From NCBI GenBank assembly GCA_964402175.1, contig CAYOBN010000005.1, positions 43,608 to 107,607 on the forward strand: a stretch of DNA of 64,000 bases. The letters are read 5' to 3'. The notes beneath the pieces are model-generated. The model searched no databases, was not told the origin of the DNA, and was given only the letters and a program-made list of their open reading frames with translations. Below, piece by piece: positions 53,409-61,161 of the stretch. Every line of letters starts with the position of its first letter. Position 1 is the first letter of the stretch. Source of the stretch: JAWKUK01 sp964402175 (GTDB taxonomy: Bacteria > Planctomycetota > UBA1135 > GCA-002686595). The position numbers and the translations under genes are program-made.

Positions 53409-55793
53409 TCACTCGTCGTCGCCGGCGTAGCCGATGTGGCGCAAGGTCGCCATTCCGCCCGCCCCGACCCCCGGCACCAGCGTAGGTCCGTGGGCGCGGC
53501 TGTCCCCGAGGCGCTGCTGGAGCTGCTCCAGGAGGCCCCTCGCGCGGGCCTCTTCGACGACGGCGATGTCGTGCGCCTCGAGCGGGTCGACCCCCTCGCC
53601 CACGTCGTAGAGCCGGAGGTCGTCCAGCGGCACGTCGAGGGGCGACAGGAACCCACCTTCGCGCGGGTGCTCGCGCCAGTGCAGCATCCAGGACCCCGCG
53701 CGGAAGCCGTGCAGGCGCAGCCCTCCCTCGCGGCCGCGGCGGCCACGGAGCGTCATCGTCAGGGCTTCGTTGCGCAGCTCGTCGTCGATCAGGTGCAGCG
53801 CATCGCGCGCCGCGAGCGCCGTGCCGCCGTACGCAGCGAGCGTCGACGCGACGTGACGGTTCGACACCGCTCCGCGCACGCGCCGCCCAGTCGGCAAGCC
53901 CGGACCCGCGAGGATCAGCGGCACACGCACCTCTTCCGCGTGCACGGAGTTGCCGTGGCCGCGCAGCCCGTGGTCCAGCAGACCCTCGCCGTGGTCGGCG
54001 GTGAAACACACCACGGTGCGGTCGTCCAGGCCCAAGCGCCGCAGCTCGTTCAGCACCGCACCGACCCAACGATCGCCTGTGGCCACCGAAGCGTCGTATT
54101 CGTCCGACATGAATCGGCGGACTTCAGGGCTGACGTCGAACCCGACGCTCTCGGGGTGTACGGGAATGCCGTCGGCCCCGCGCGCGGGCCAACCTTCGGG
54201 CGGCGCTCCGAGGCCGAGCCGCGCGGCCTCTTCCGGGTGCGGCCGATGCGGTGTGTGCGGATCGACGAGGTGCAGGTAAAGGAAGAAGCGCACGCTCGCG
54301 TGGCGACGCAGCCAATCGAGCGCTCCGGGCACGAGCTCGTCCGACATGCGGAAGTCGGGCACTGCGCCATCGAAGTGCTCGAAGCCCTGGTCGAACTGCC
54401 GACCGGGCACGATCAGCGGATTGCCCGAGAACGCTGCGGTCGTGTAACCGCGCGCTTGCAGCGCCTCGGCCAGCGTCGTGTTCGCGAACCCGAGGGTGCA
54501 GCGGTCGTTGCCCGTCACACCGTGTTCGTCGGGCAGCATCCCGGTCAACAGCGAACCCGTCGACGGCCAGGTCCAGCTCGATGTCGCGTACGCGTCTTCG
54601 AACAACACTCCGCGCCGCGCGAGGGCGTCGATGTTCGGCGAGACCGGGCGCCGATAGCCGTAACAGCCCAGGCGATCCGCGCGCTGCGTGTCCATCACCA
54701 CGTAGACGATGTTCGGCGCGTCGGGGCGGGCGAGGCTGCGCGCACGCGGCGCCGAGCGCTCCAGCACGACGCCTCCAAAGCCGAGCTCCAGCCCGTCAGC
54801 GGCGAGCCCCGACACGTCTTGCCCCGGCGCGAACGCCGTGCGCAGGACGATCTTCTGGCCCGGCCTGACCGCGACGCCGTCCGCGCCGCCGACATGGCGC
54901 CACGCGAAGCGCGCCGGTTCCCAGACACCAGGCGGCATCGGCGCGTGGGAGATGCGCTCGGTCCAAACGACCCGACCGTCCACCTCGACGCTGTAGTCGA
55001 CGGCGAGCGCGGCGAGGCCGGGCGGCAGCTTGCTCCACACCGAGAGGTCCGCTCCCGCCGCGGCGCGCAGCACGGAGGTCCCCGCTTCGACCGGAACGTC
55101 GAACCCGACCGCGCAGGGCGGCGCCATCCGGATCGCCGGTTTGTCGGCGACATCCGCGTGTTGATCGACGATCGGCGTCAGCGTGACCGGCTTCGGCGGC
55201 AGCCCCGGGCGCTGCTCGAGGATGCGCCACGCGTCGGGCGACGCGACGACATCGGCGACGATGAGGCGCCGCGGCATCTTCGGCGCGTCCGCGGCGAGCG
55301 CTCGCGCGATCGAGACCGGCAGCGCGATCCCGACGAGGCCCGCCGCGACGAGCGCCAGCGGACCCCGCGCCAAGTTGCCCGCGTGCGCGAAGAGCAGGCC
55401 GAGCAGCGCGATCCCCGCCGCCAGCACGAGGGGCTCGTAGCCGAACCCAGGCGCGGCGATGGCGCCGTCCTCCGGCGGCCAACCTGCGAGGAACAGGAGC
55501 CCCACCGCCAGCGCGACCGCGTACGCCGCCGCACGGCTCCCGAGTCCGCGGCTCGCCGCGAACACGAGCAGGACGCCGCCCGCCACTCCGGCGACGAGCG
55601 CCTCGGCGAGCAAGTTCGGGAACTGGCTCAGCGTGGCCCAGCGCGTCAGCTCGGCCGCGTCGGCGCTGCCGCTGCTCGGGGCGGAGCTCAAGAGCCACGC
55701 GCGCGCGACGCCGAGCAGGCCGCCCATCCCGATGCCCGTGGGCAAGAGCTCGAGGATACCGGCGCGCTCTTCGATGGCTCGTGCGGAGGACAT
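53409..55793 (-). CDS. Membrane-anchored sulfatase-fold hydrolase with Thr nucleophile position
   Basis: A 794-residue protein. Residues 1-165 carry four or five hydrophobic helices (MGGLLGVARAWLL, LLAEALVAGVAGGVLLVF, AAYAVALAVGLLFLAGW, PLVLAAGIALLGLLFAH, PLALVAAGLVGIALPV). Residues ~170-350 are a beta-rich linker domain. The catalytic alkaline-phosphatase-superfamily domain begins APNIVYVVMDTQRADRLGCYGYRRPVSPN and has YATSSWTWPSTGSLLTGMLP. T408 occupies the position of the formylglycine Cys (T-x-P-S-T). Further metal ligands lie in VVCFTADHGEGL. This resembles the W-T-x-P-S group of sulfatase-like hydrolases that lack the Cys and are probably phospho- or phosphonohydrolases. It lies 24 bp downstream of the HEAT/VWA gene. 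Confidence 0.88.
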   Translation of the reverse strand: MSSARAIEERAGILELLPTGIGMGGLLGVARAWLLSSAPSSGSADAAELTRWATLSQFPNLLAEALVAGVAGGVLLVFAASRGLGSRAAAYAVALAVGLLFLAGWPPEDGAIAAPGFGYEPLVLAAGIALLGLLFAHAGNLARGPLALVAAGLVGIALPVSIARALAADAPKMPRRLIVADVVASPDAWRILEQRPGLPPKPVTLTPIVDQHADVADKPAIRMAPPCAVGFDVPVEAGTSVLRAAAGADLSVWSKLPPGLAALAVDYSVEVDGRVVWTERISHAPMPPGVWEPARFAWRHVGGADGVAVRPGQKIVLRTAFAPGQDVSGLAADGLELGFGGVVLERSAPRARSLARPDAPNIVYVVMDTQRADRLGCYGYRRPVSPNIDALARRGVLFEDAYATSSWTWPSTGSLLTGMLPDEHGVTGNDRCTLGFANTTLAEALQARGYTTAAFSGNPLIVPGRQFDQGFEHFDGAVPDFRMSDELVPGALDWLRRHASVRFFLYLHLVDPHTPHRPHPEEAARLGLGAPPEGWPARGADGIPVHPESVGFDVSPEVRRFMSDEYDASVATGDRWVGAVLNELRRLGLDDRTVVCFTADHGEGLLDHGLRGHGNSVHAEEVRVPLILAGPGLPTGRRVRGAVSNRHVASTLAAYGGTALAARDALHLIDDELRNEALTMTLRGRRGREGGLRLHGFRAGSWMLHWREHPREGGFLSPLDVPLDDLRLYDVGEGVDPLEAHDIAVVEEARARGLLEQLQQRLGDSRAHGPTLVPGVGAGGMATLRHIGYAGDDE

Positions 55794-55817
55794 GGCTCCG
55801 CGAGTCTAACGGAGGCC

Positions 55818-57647
55818 TCAGTCGATCCGCTTGTAGAGGCCGCCCGTGTCCGCCGCGAGGCCCTGCAGCAGGGGGCGGTCCTGCCCCACGGCGATGCAGT
55901 GGATCGTGACGTGGCGCGATGAGTTCACGCGCGCGACCTCGCTCTGGATGAGCGCGGGATCCGACACGATGCCGCCGCTCGGGTCGCCGTCCGTCATCAG
56001 GTAGATCGTGTCGATCGTGGGATCCTCGAACGCGCTCATCAGGCCGTCGTAGATGGCAGTGCCACCGCCGGCGCGCAGCCGCTCGATGAAGGCCTGCGCC
56101 GATTCCCGGTTCTTCTCGTTGGCGACCGCGGTCGCCTTCTGCCAGTCGTCGACCCCCGTCGAGAAGGCCAGGATGTTGAAGTACGCGTCGCCTTGTAGGT
56201 TCGCGACGACCTTCGCCAGTTCGGCCTTCGCGACGTCGAGGCGCGTCTTGCCCGAGTACGCCTGCGCGCTCATGGAGCCGCTGACGTCGACGACAAACGC
56301 CATGCGCGTCGAAAAGACCTGCAGCCCGTAGAACGTGGCCTGCGAGGAGTTCTCCTGCCGCCGCTCGGTCCGCACGCGGTCGGCTTCTTCGGCCTCCGCA
56401 AGGGTCGGCAGCTCGAACGTGCGTCCCTCGGCGTTCCACCAGAGGCGCCAGCGCGGCGACTTCGGCCCGTGGTCCTGGCCGGTCAACATGCGCAGCGCCC
56501 AGTAGAGCTCCTGGGCATGTTTGCCGGTGTCGAGGTCGAGCCGGTCGATCAGCGCCACGACCGATGAGGCGCGCCGGCGCGCGGCGACGGCGCGGATCGC
56601 TTCGGAGCGCACGCGCGGGTCAGGGTCCGCGAGGAGCTGCACGAGCTCGGCGACGGCGTCCTCCGTACCGCGCCGCGCGAGCTCCAGGGCTGCCGCCTGC
56701 CGCGCGGACGGGTCCTTCGACCGCGCCAGCGCCATCACTGCCTTCGGCGCGGCCCCGTCTTCGGCGAGCTCGAGGCGCGCGAGCGCGACGTGGGCGAGGC
56801 GCCGCAGCTCGTCCGCCTGGGCCTTCGTGAGGCTCTCGAGGGGTTGTTTGCGCAGCGCCCGGCCGCGGGTCACGACCGCCTCCAGCGCCCGGAACTGCAC
56901 GGCGCTGTCCTTGGCGGCGAGGCCCCGGTCGACCACCTCATCGGCCGCCTCGAGCGCCTCACCGTCGAGCTTCATCGCGCCGACGGCGCTCAGGACGAGC
57001 TCGCGGCGCAGCCTCGGCGCGGCCTCGTCGGAGACCAACCGGCCCATCTGCCCGAGGAATGCGGGGGTGCGGAAGGCCTGCAGGACCTCGACGCCCCGCG
57101 CGTGCGTGCCGGACTCCGGCGTGCGCCATGCGCCGAGCACGAGGCCGAGCCCGTCGGCGTCCGGCTTCTCGGCCAGGGCCGGCAAGAGGGGCCGCAGCCC
57201 CCGGCCGCGCGCGACCTCGTCTTCGATCTGGAGCGTCACCTGCCGCAACGTCGCCAGGGCGGGCGCCCCGAAGGCGCTGAGGCCGCTCACCCCGGCCCGG
57301 GCCTCGGCGGCCTTCTTGTCGAGGGCCAGCCCGCGCAGGACCTGCAGGGCCCGCGCTTCGAGGCTGGCCTCACCCGCGAAGTGTCGGAGGGCCCGCGCGA
57401 CCTCCGACAGCTTCGCTTCGCTCTTGACGAGCCCGAGCGCCTGCTCGAGCGCCTTCAGACCTGCGGCGTCACGCCGCGCGCCGAGGGTCTCGAACCAGGC
57501 GCCGGGGGAGCGCTCCTTCTGGTCCTTGATCTTCTCGACGAGCTCGCGGGGCGTCTCTTGGGGCCCGGGGGCCCCCGCCTGCGTGGGGACGGGTGCGATC
57601 ACCAGGCAGGTGAGCACCGCGGCGACGCGCAGCGTCCAGGAGGGCAT
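55818..57647 (-). CDS. Exported HEAT-repeat / von Willebrand A protein
   Basis: A 609-residue exported protein. Signal peptide about 1-24 (ending PTQAG). Residues ~30-390 are HEAT-like helical pairs (AGLKALEQALGLVKSEAKLSEVARAL; AVMALARSKDPSARQAAALELARRG; LLADPDPRVRSEAIRAVAARR). A linker holds PKSPRWRLWWNAEG. The VWA domain (about 445-609) has an intact MIDAS metal site: DVSGSMS (Asp about 453), a T in GGGTAIYDGL and D in YLMTDGDPSGG. VWA domains bind protein partners in a Mg2+-dependent way, and the HEAT region is a scaffold, so an envelope interaction role is likely. It heads a run of seven minus-strand genes with short gaps. Confidence 0.86.
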   Translation of the reverse strand: MPSWTLRVAAVLTCLVIAPVPTQAGAPGPQETPRELVEKIKDQKERSPGAWFETLGARRDAAGLKALEQALGLVKSEAKLSEVARALRHFAGEASLEARALQVLRGLALDKKAAEARAGVSGLSAFGAPALATLRQVTLQIEDEVARGRGLRPLLPALAEKPDADGLGLVLGAWRTPESGTHARGVEVLQAFRTPAFLGQMGRLVSDEAAPRLRRELVLSAVGAMKLDGEALEAADEVVDRGLAAKDSAVQFRALEAVVTRGRALRKQPLESLTKAQADELRRLAHVALARLELAEDGAAPKAVMALARSKDPSARQAAALELARRGTEDAVAELVQLLADPDPRVRSEAIRAVAARRRASSVVALIDRLDLDTGKHAQELYWALRMLTGQDHGPKSPRWRLWWNAEGRTFELPTLAEAEEADRVRTERRQENSSQATFYGLQVFSTRMAFVVDVSGSMSAQAYSGKTRLDVAKAELAKVVANLQGDAYFNILAFSTGVDDWQKATAVANEKNRESAQAFIERLRAGGGTAIYDGLMSAFEDPTIDTIYLMTDGDPSGGIVSDPALIQSEVARVNSSRHVTIHCIAVGQDRPLLQGLAADTGGLYKRID

Positions 57648-57873
57648 GGTTCTGGTCTTCGAGTGAGGGATCCCGGCGTTGGGGGGAATCCGTCGCGGCC
57701 CTCTCGGGAGAGGACTGGGGGGATGATGGCGCGGGCGCCGCGACGGCCGCCGGGTCGAGGAAGTACCCCCTGGCGACCCAAGGTAACCGCGGGTTGCGAT
57801 TTCTTTCGACCCAGCCAGGTCGGACGGGCCGTGTTACCGTCATGCAGGGCCGCCGACCGCGGCCCGCTCCCGC

Positions 57874-59523
57874 ATGAACCGCCCCGCAGCGCTCTCCGTC
57901 GTCGTCTTCGCCCTGGCCGCCGCAGCGACGGTGGCCCCGGTCCAGGCCCAAGCCCTGCCCGCGCCCCCGGTGCCGCCGGAGAACCCGATCACGGAAGCGA
58001 AGCGGGTGCTCGGCAAGGCGCTCTTCTGGGACGAGCAGCTCTCCTTCGACAACACGGTCGCCTGCGGCACGTGCCACATCCCTGCGGCGGGGGGCTCCGA
58101 CCCGCGCCTCGACCTCGAGAACCGCCACCCCGGCCTCGACGGGATCTACGGCACCCAGGACGACCGGTTCACCTCGGCGGGTGTGCGCCGGGTCGACCCG
58201 CACGGCGCCTACCAGCCCGACGCGACGTTCGGCTTCGCGCGTCAGGTCACCCCGCGCCGCGCGCCCACGATGATGGGGGCGGCGTTCTTCAGCGAGCTCT
58301 TCTGGGACGGCCGCTCGACCGGTGAGTTCCGCGACCCGCTGACGAACGCGGTGCTCATCCCGAGCGGCGGCGCGCTCGAGGACCAGGCCCTCGGCCCGAT
58401 CGTGTCGTCGGTCGAGATGGCCGGTGAAGGGCGCACGTGGGGCGAGGTGACCGACAAACTGGCCCAGGTCCGCCCGCTCGCGCTCGCGACGAACCTGAAC
58501 CCCGACCTCAGCGGCGCGCTCGCGGTCGATCCGACGTACCCCGACCTGTTCGAGACCGCCTTCGGTACGCCGGACATCACGCCAGCGCGCATCGCGTACG
58601 CGCTGGCGACGTACCAGCGCACGCTGCACCCCGACCAGACCCCCTGGGACCGCTACATCACGGGCCAGACCAGCGCCCTGACGGCCCAGCAGCGCTCCGG
58701 GTTGAACCTCTTCATGAGCGCCTCGCTGCGCTGCGCGCAGTGCCACACGCCGCCGCTCTTCTCCGACGGCACGTACCGCAACCTCGGCCTGCGCGACATC
58801 GCCGAGGACAACGGGCGGCAAGGCGTGACGGGGCTCTTCGCGGACCGCGGCAAGTTCAAGACCCCGACGCTGCGCAACGTCGGACTGCGCCCGCGTTTCT
58901 TCCACAGCGGCGCGCTGGAAGCGCCTTCGCTGTTCAACTCGGTGTTCTTCTACAACCAGGGCGGCGGTTTCTTCCTGGACAACAAGGACCCGCTGCTCAA
59001 CAACGTGTCGATGAGCCCGGGCGCGGCCTCCGACATCACGGAGTTCCTGCGCAACGGCTTGACCGATCCGCGCGTCGCAGCGGAGCTGCCGCCGTTCGAC
59101 CGGCCGACGCTGCGCAGCGAGCTCGGCGCGAACGCGGTGCTATCGGGGGCGACGCTCGCCGGGAGCGGCGGCTTCGCGCCGACGATCCTCGCGACGATGC
59201 CTGCGGTCGTCGGCGACCCCGACTTCCGCATCGGTGTGCACGGGGCTTTGGGCGGAGCGCTGGCGCGCCTCGTCGTCCGCACGAGCGCGCCCGGCAATCC
59301 CGCCCCGGGCACGGGGCCGACGCCGATCGCGCCGAGCCTCTATTCCGCGCCGCTGCTCCTCTCGGGCGTCGGTGCGGGCGCTGGCTACGGCACGTGGCAG
59401 CGCGGCATCCCGAACGTGCCGGCCCTCGTCGGGCAGCGCATGTGGTTCCAGTGGCTCGTGCAGGATCCCGGCGCGGCGCGCGGATTTGCGCGGTCGCAGT
59501 GGGCTGAGCTCACGCTGCGCTGA
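57874..59523 (+). CDS. Secreted di-heme cytochrome c peroxidase / MauG-family protein
   Basis: A 549-residue exported protein. Signal peptide about 1-26. The bacterial di-heme peroxidase domain (about 30-395) has two c-heme sites: CGTCH (C64, C67, H68) and CAQCH (C287, C290, H291). Other family elements are NPITEAKRVLGKALFWDEQLSFDNTVAC-type start, FWDGRSTGEFRDPL, and FKTPTLRNVGLRPRFFHSGALE. It likely reduces peroxide or oxidises a protein or small molecule in the periplasm. The C-terminal ~150 residues form a separate beta-rich module ending VGQRMWFQWLVQDPGAARGFARSQW, similar in style to other secreted proteins of the window. It is divergent from the HEAT/VWA gene and 20 bp upstream of the PQQ-propeller gene, so probably an operon. 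Confidence 0.92.
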   Translation: MNRPAALSVVVFALAAAATVAPVQAQALPAPPVPPENPITEAKRVLGKALFWDEQLSFDNTVACGTCHIPAAGGSDPRLDLENRHPGLDGIYGTQDDRFTSAGVRRVDPHGAYQPDATFGFARQVTPRRAPTMMGAAFFSELFWDGRSTGEFRDPLTNAVLIPSGGALEDQALGPIVSSVEMAGEGRTWGEVTDKLAQVRPLALATNLNPDLSGALAVDPTYPDLFETAFGTPDITPARIAYALATYQRTLHPDQTPWDRYITGQTSALTAQQRSGLNLFMSASLRCAQCHTPPLFSDGTYRNLGLRDIAEDNGRQGVTGLFADRGKFKTPTLRNVGLRPRFFHSGALEAPSLFNSVFFYNQGGGFFLDNKDPLLNNVSMSPGAASDITEFLRNGLTDPRVAAELPPFDRPTLRSELGANAVLSGATLAGSGGFAPTILATMPAVVGDPDFRIGVHGALGGALARLVVRTSAPGNPAPGTGPTPIAPSLYSAPLLLSGVGAGAGYGTWQRGIPNVPALVGQRMWFQWLVQDPGAARGFARSQWAELTLR

Positions 59524-59543
59524 GCGCGTGGTACCGTGCGGGC

Positions 59544-60839
59544 ATGACGCTCCTCGTGCCCTTCGTCCTCGCGGCCCTTCCCAGTCTTGTTTCCAGCAAC
59601 GGCGAGGACTGGCCCGTGTGGCGCGGTCCGCGCGGCGACGGCACTTCGGCGGCAGAGGCTCTGCCCGAGCGCTGGACGAGCGAGCGCAATGTGAAGTGGC
59701 GCACGCCGCTGGCGCGGCCGGCGAACGGCAGCCCCATCGTCGCGGGTGAGCGCATCTTCTTGACGCTGGCGCAGGACGAAGACGGCCGCCAGCGCTCGCT
59801 CCTCTGCTTCGATCGCGCGACGGGCGCGCTCCAGTGGGAGCGCACCGTAGAGGTGGCGCGCAAGGAGCCGACGCACCGCACGAACCCGTTTGCGGGCTCG
59901 ACCCCGGCCGCCGATGCCGAGCGCGTCTACGTGTGGCACGGGACCGGCGGGCTCCATGCGTACACCCACACGGGCGAAGTGGTCTGGAGCCGCGACCTGG
60001 GCGACTTCGTTCACATGTGGGGCTACGGCACGTCGCCGGTGGTGCACGGCGGCCTCGTGTTACTGCATACGGGCCCGGACTCGGTCGTCGACAACGGCCC
60101 CGAAGCGCAGAGCTTCGTCGCCGCGTTCGACGCAACGACGGGAGAGGAGCGCTGGCGCACCGTCGAGCCGAATCACCTCGACGCTGCCGCGATCGCAGCT
60201 AAGCGCCTCGCGGGGTCGTGGTGTACGCCGATCGTCGTCCGCGTCGGCGAGCGCCAGCTCGTGCTCTGCACCCAACCGACGCGCCTCGTCGCGTACGACC
60301 TCGCCAGCGGCGAGATCGTGTGGTGGTGCAAAGGCGTCTCTGCGTCGCGCGGAGACCTCGCGTATTCATCGCCCACGATGGTCGGCGATGTCTGCGTCGT
60401 CGTCGGCGGTTACGTCGGACCGATCTTCGGCGTGCGCATCGATGGCAAAGGCGACGTGACGGAGACGCATCGTGTGTTCCACCTGCCCGAACAACTGAGC
60501 AACTGCGCGTCGGGCATCGCCGTCGACGGGCACCTCCTGGTGCCGGACATGGGCGGGATCCTCTGGTGCATCGACCCGAGTGAGGGCAAGGTCGTGTGGA
60601 AGGAGCGCGTGCTGCGCGGCGAGACCTGGGGTTCGTTCGTGCGTGCGGGCGAGCGCCTCTACCTGATGGGTCAGAAGGGCGCGACGGCGGTGGTCGCAGC
60701 GAAGGCGAGCGGCCTCCAAGTCCTTGCGACCAACGATCTGGGTGAAGACACGAACTCTACGCCAGCGGTGGCCGGGAACGAGCTCTTCCTGCGGACCCAC
60801 GCGGCGCTCTACTGCATCGCCAATGCGGCGAGCGATTGA
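59544..60839 (+). CDS. Exported PQQ-like beta-propeller protein
   Basis: A 431-residue protein with a short signal peptide (about 1-19). The rest is an eight-bladed quinoprotein-type propeller without the residues needed for PQQ binding. It begins with DWPVWRGPRGDGTSAAEALPE, the standard planctomycete opening, and shows blade motifs such as FDRATGALQWERTV, HTGEVVWSRDLGD, FDATTGEERWRTVE, YDLASGEIVWWCKG and IDPSEGKVVWKERVL. Planctomycetes carry many such BamB-like proteins and individual functions are unknown. It follows the di-heme peroxidase gene by 20 bp and may serve as its periplasmic partner. It converges on the chorismate mutase gene with a 5-bp gap. Confidence 0.92.
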   Translation: MTLLVPFVLAALPSLVSSNGEDWPVWRGPRGDGTSAAEALPERWTSERNVKWRTPLARPANGSPIVAGERIFLTLAQDEDGRQRSLLCFDRATGALQWERTVEVARKEPTHRTNPFAGSTPAADAERVYVWHGTGGLHAYTHTGEVVWSRDLGDFVHMWGYGTSPVVHGGLVLLHTGPDSVVDNGPEAQSFVAAFDATTGEERWRTVEPNHLDAAAIAAKRLAGSWCTPIVVRVGERQLVLCTQPTRLVAYDLASGEIVWWCKGVSASRGDLAYSSPTMVGDVCVVVGGYVGPIFGVRIDGKGDVTETHRVFHLPEQLSNCASGIAVDGHLLVPDMGGILWCIDPSEGKVVWKERVLRGETWGSFVRAGERLYLMGQKGATAVVAAKASGLQVLATNDLGEDTNSTPAVAGNELFLRTHAALYCIANAASD

Positions 60840-60844
60840 CGGAG

Positions 60845-61156
60845 TCACTGCCGCTCTGGTCCATCGCGCTCGGCCCGTGCTCGCTCCAGGACGAGCGCCT
60901 GCGACTCCGTCAGCACCGCGCGGAAGATTCGCACGAGCGCGTCGCCGCTGAAGCCCAGGTCCGAGCCCGCGGCGTGTACGGCGCGCAGCATGTGCTCCTC
61001 ACGCTCGCGGTCGAGGGGCGCTATGCCGGCGCGCGCTTTCAGTCGCGCGACCTCGCGCACGACCGCGGCGCGCCGCATGAGCGCCGCGCAGAGCTCTGTG
61101 TTGCACGCGTCGAGGGCAGTGCGCAGTCTCTCTAGCTCGGCTCGCTCGCGCTCCAT
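60845..61156 (-). CDS. Chorismate mutase, AroQ type
   Basis: A 103-residue stand-alone AroQ-class chorismate mutase, converting chorismate to prephenate for Phe/Tyr synthesis. The three-helix pattern and active-site residues are recognisable: ELERLRTALDACNTELCAALM (first Arg), MRRAAVVREVARLKARAG (Arg and Lys), then IAPLDREREEHML with the conserved Asp and Glu. ATG 61156 is used; a TTG at 61165 overlaps the preceding gene's stop in TTGA. There is no signal peptide, so it is cytosolic. It lies 5 bp downstream of the membrane-tethered sigma factor gene and is presumably co-transcribed. No other aromatic-pathway gene is in the window. Confidence 0.88.
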   Translation of the reverse strand: MERERAELERLRTALDACNTELCAALMRRAAVVREVARLKARAGIAPLDREREEHMLRAVHAAGSDLGFSGDALVRIFRAVLTESQALVLERARAERDGPERQ

Positions 61157-61161
61157 GGGCC

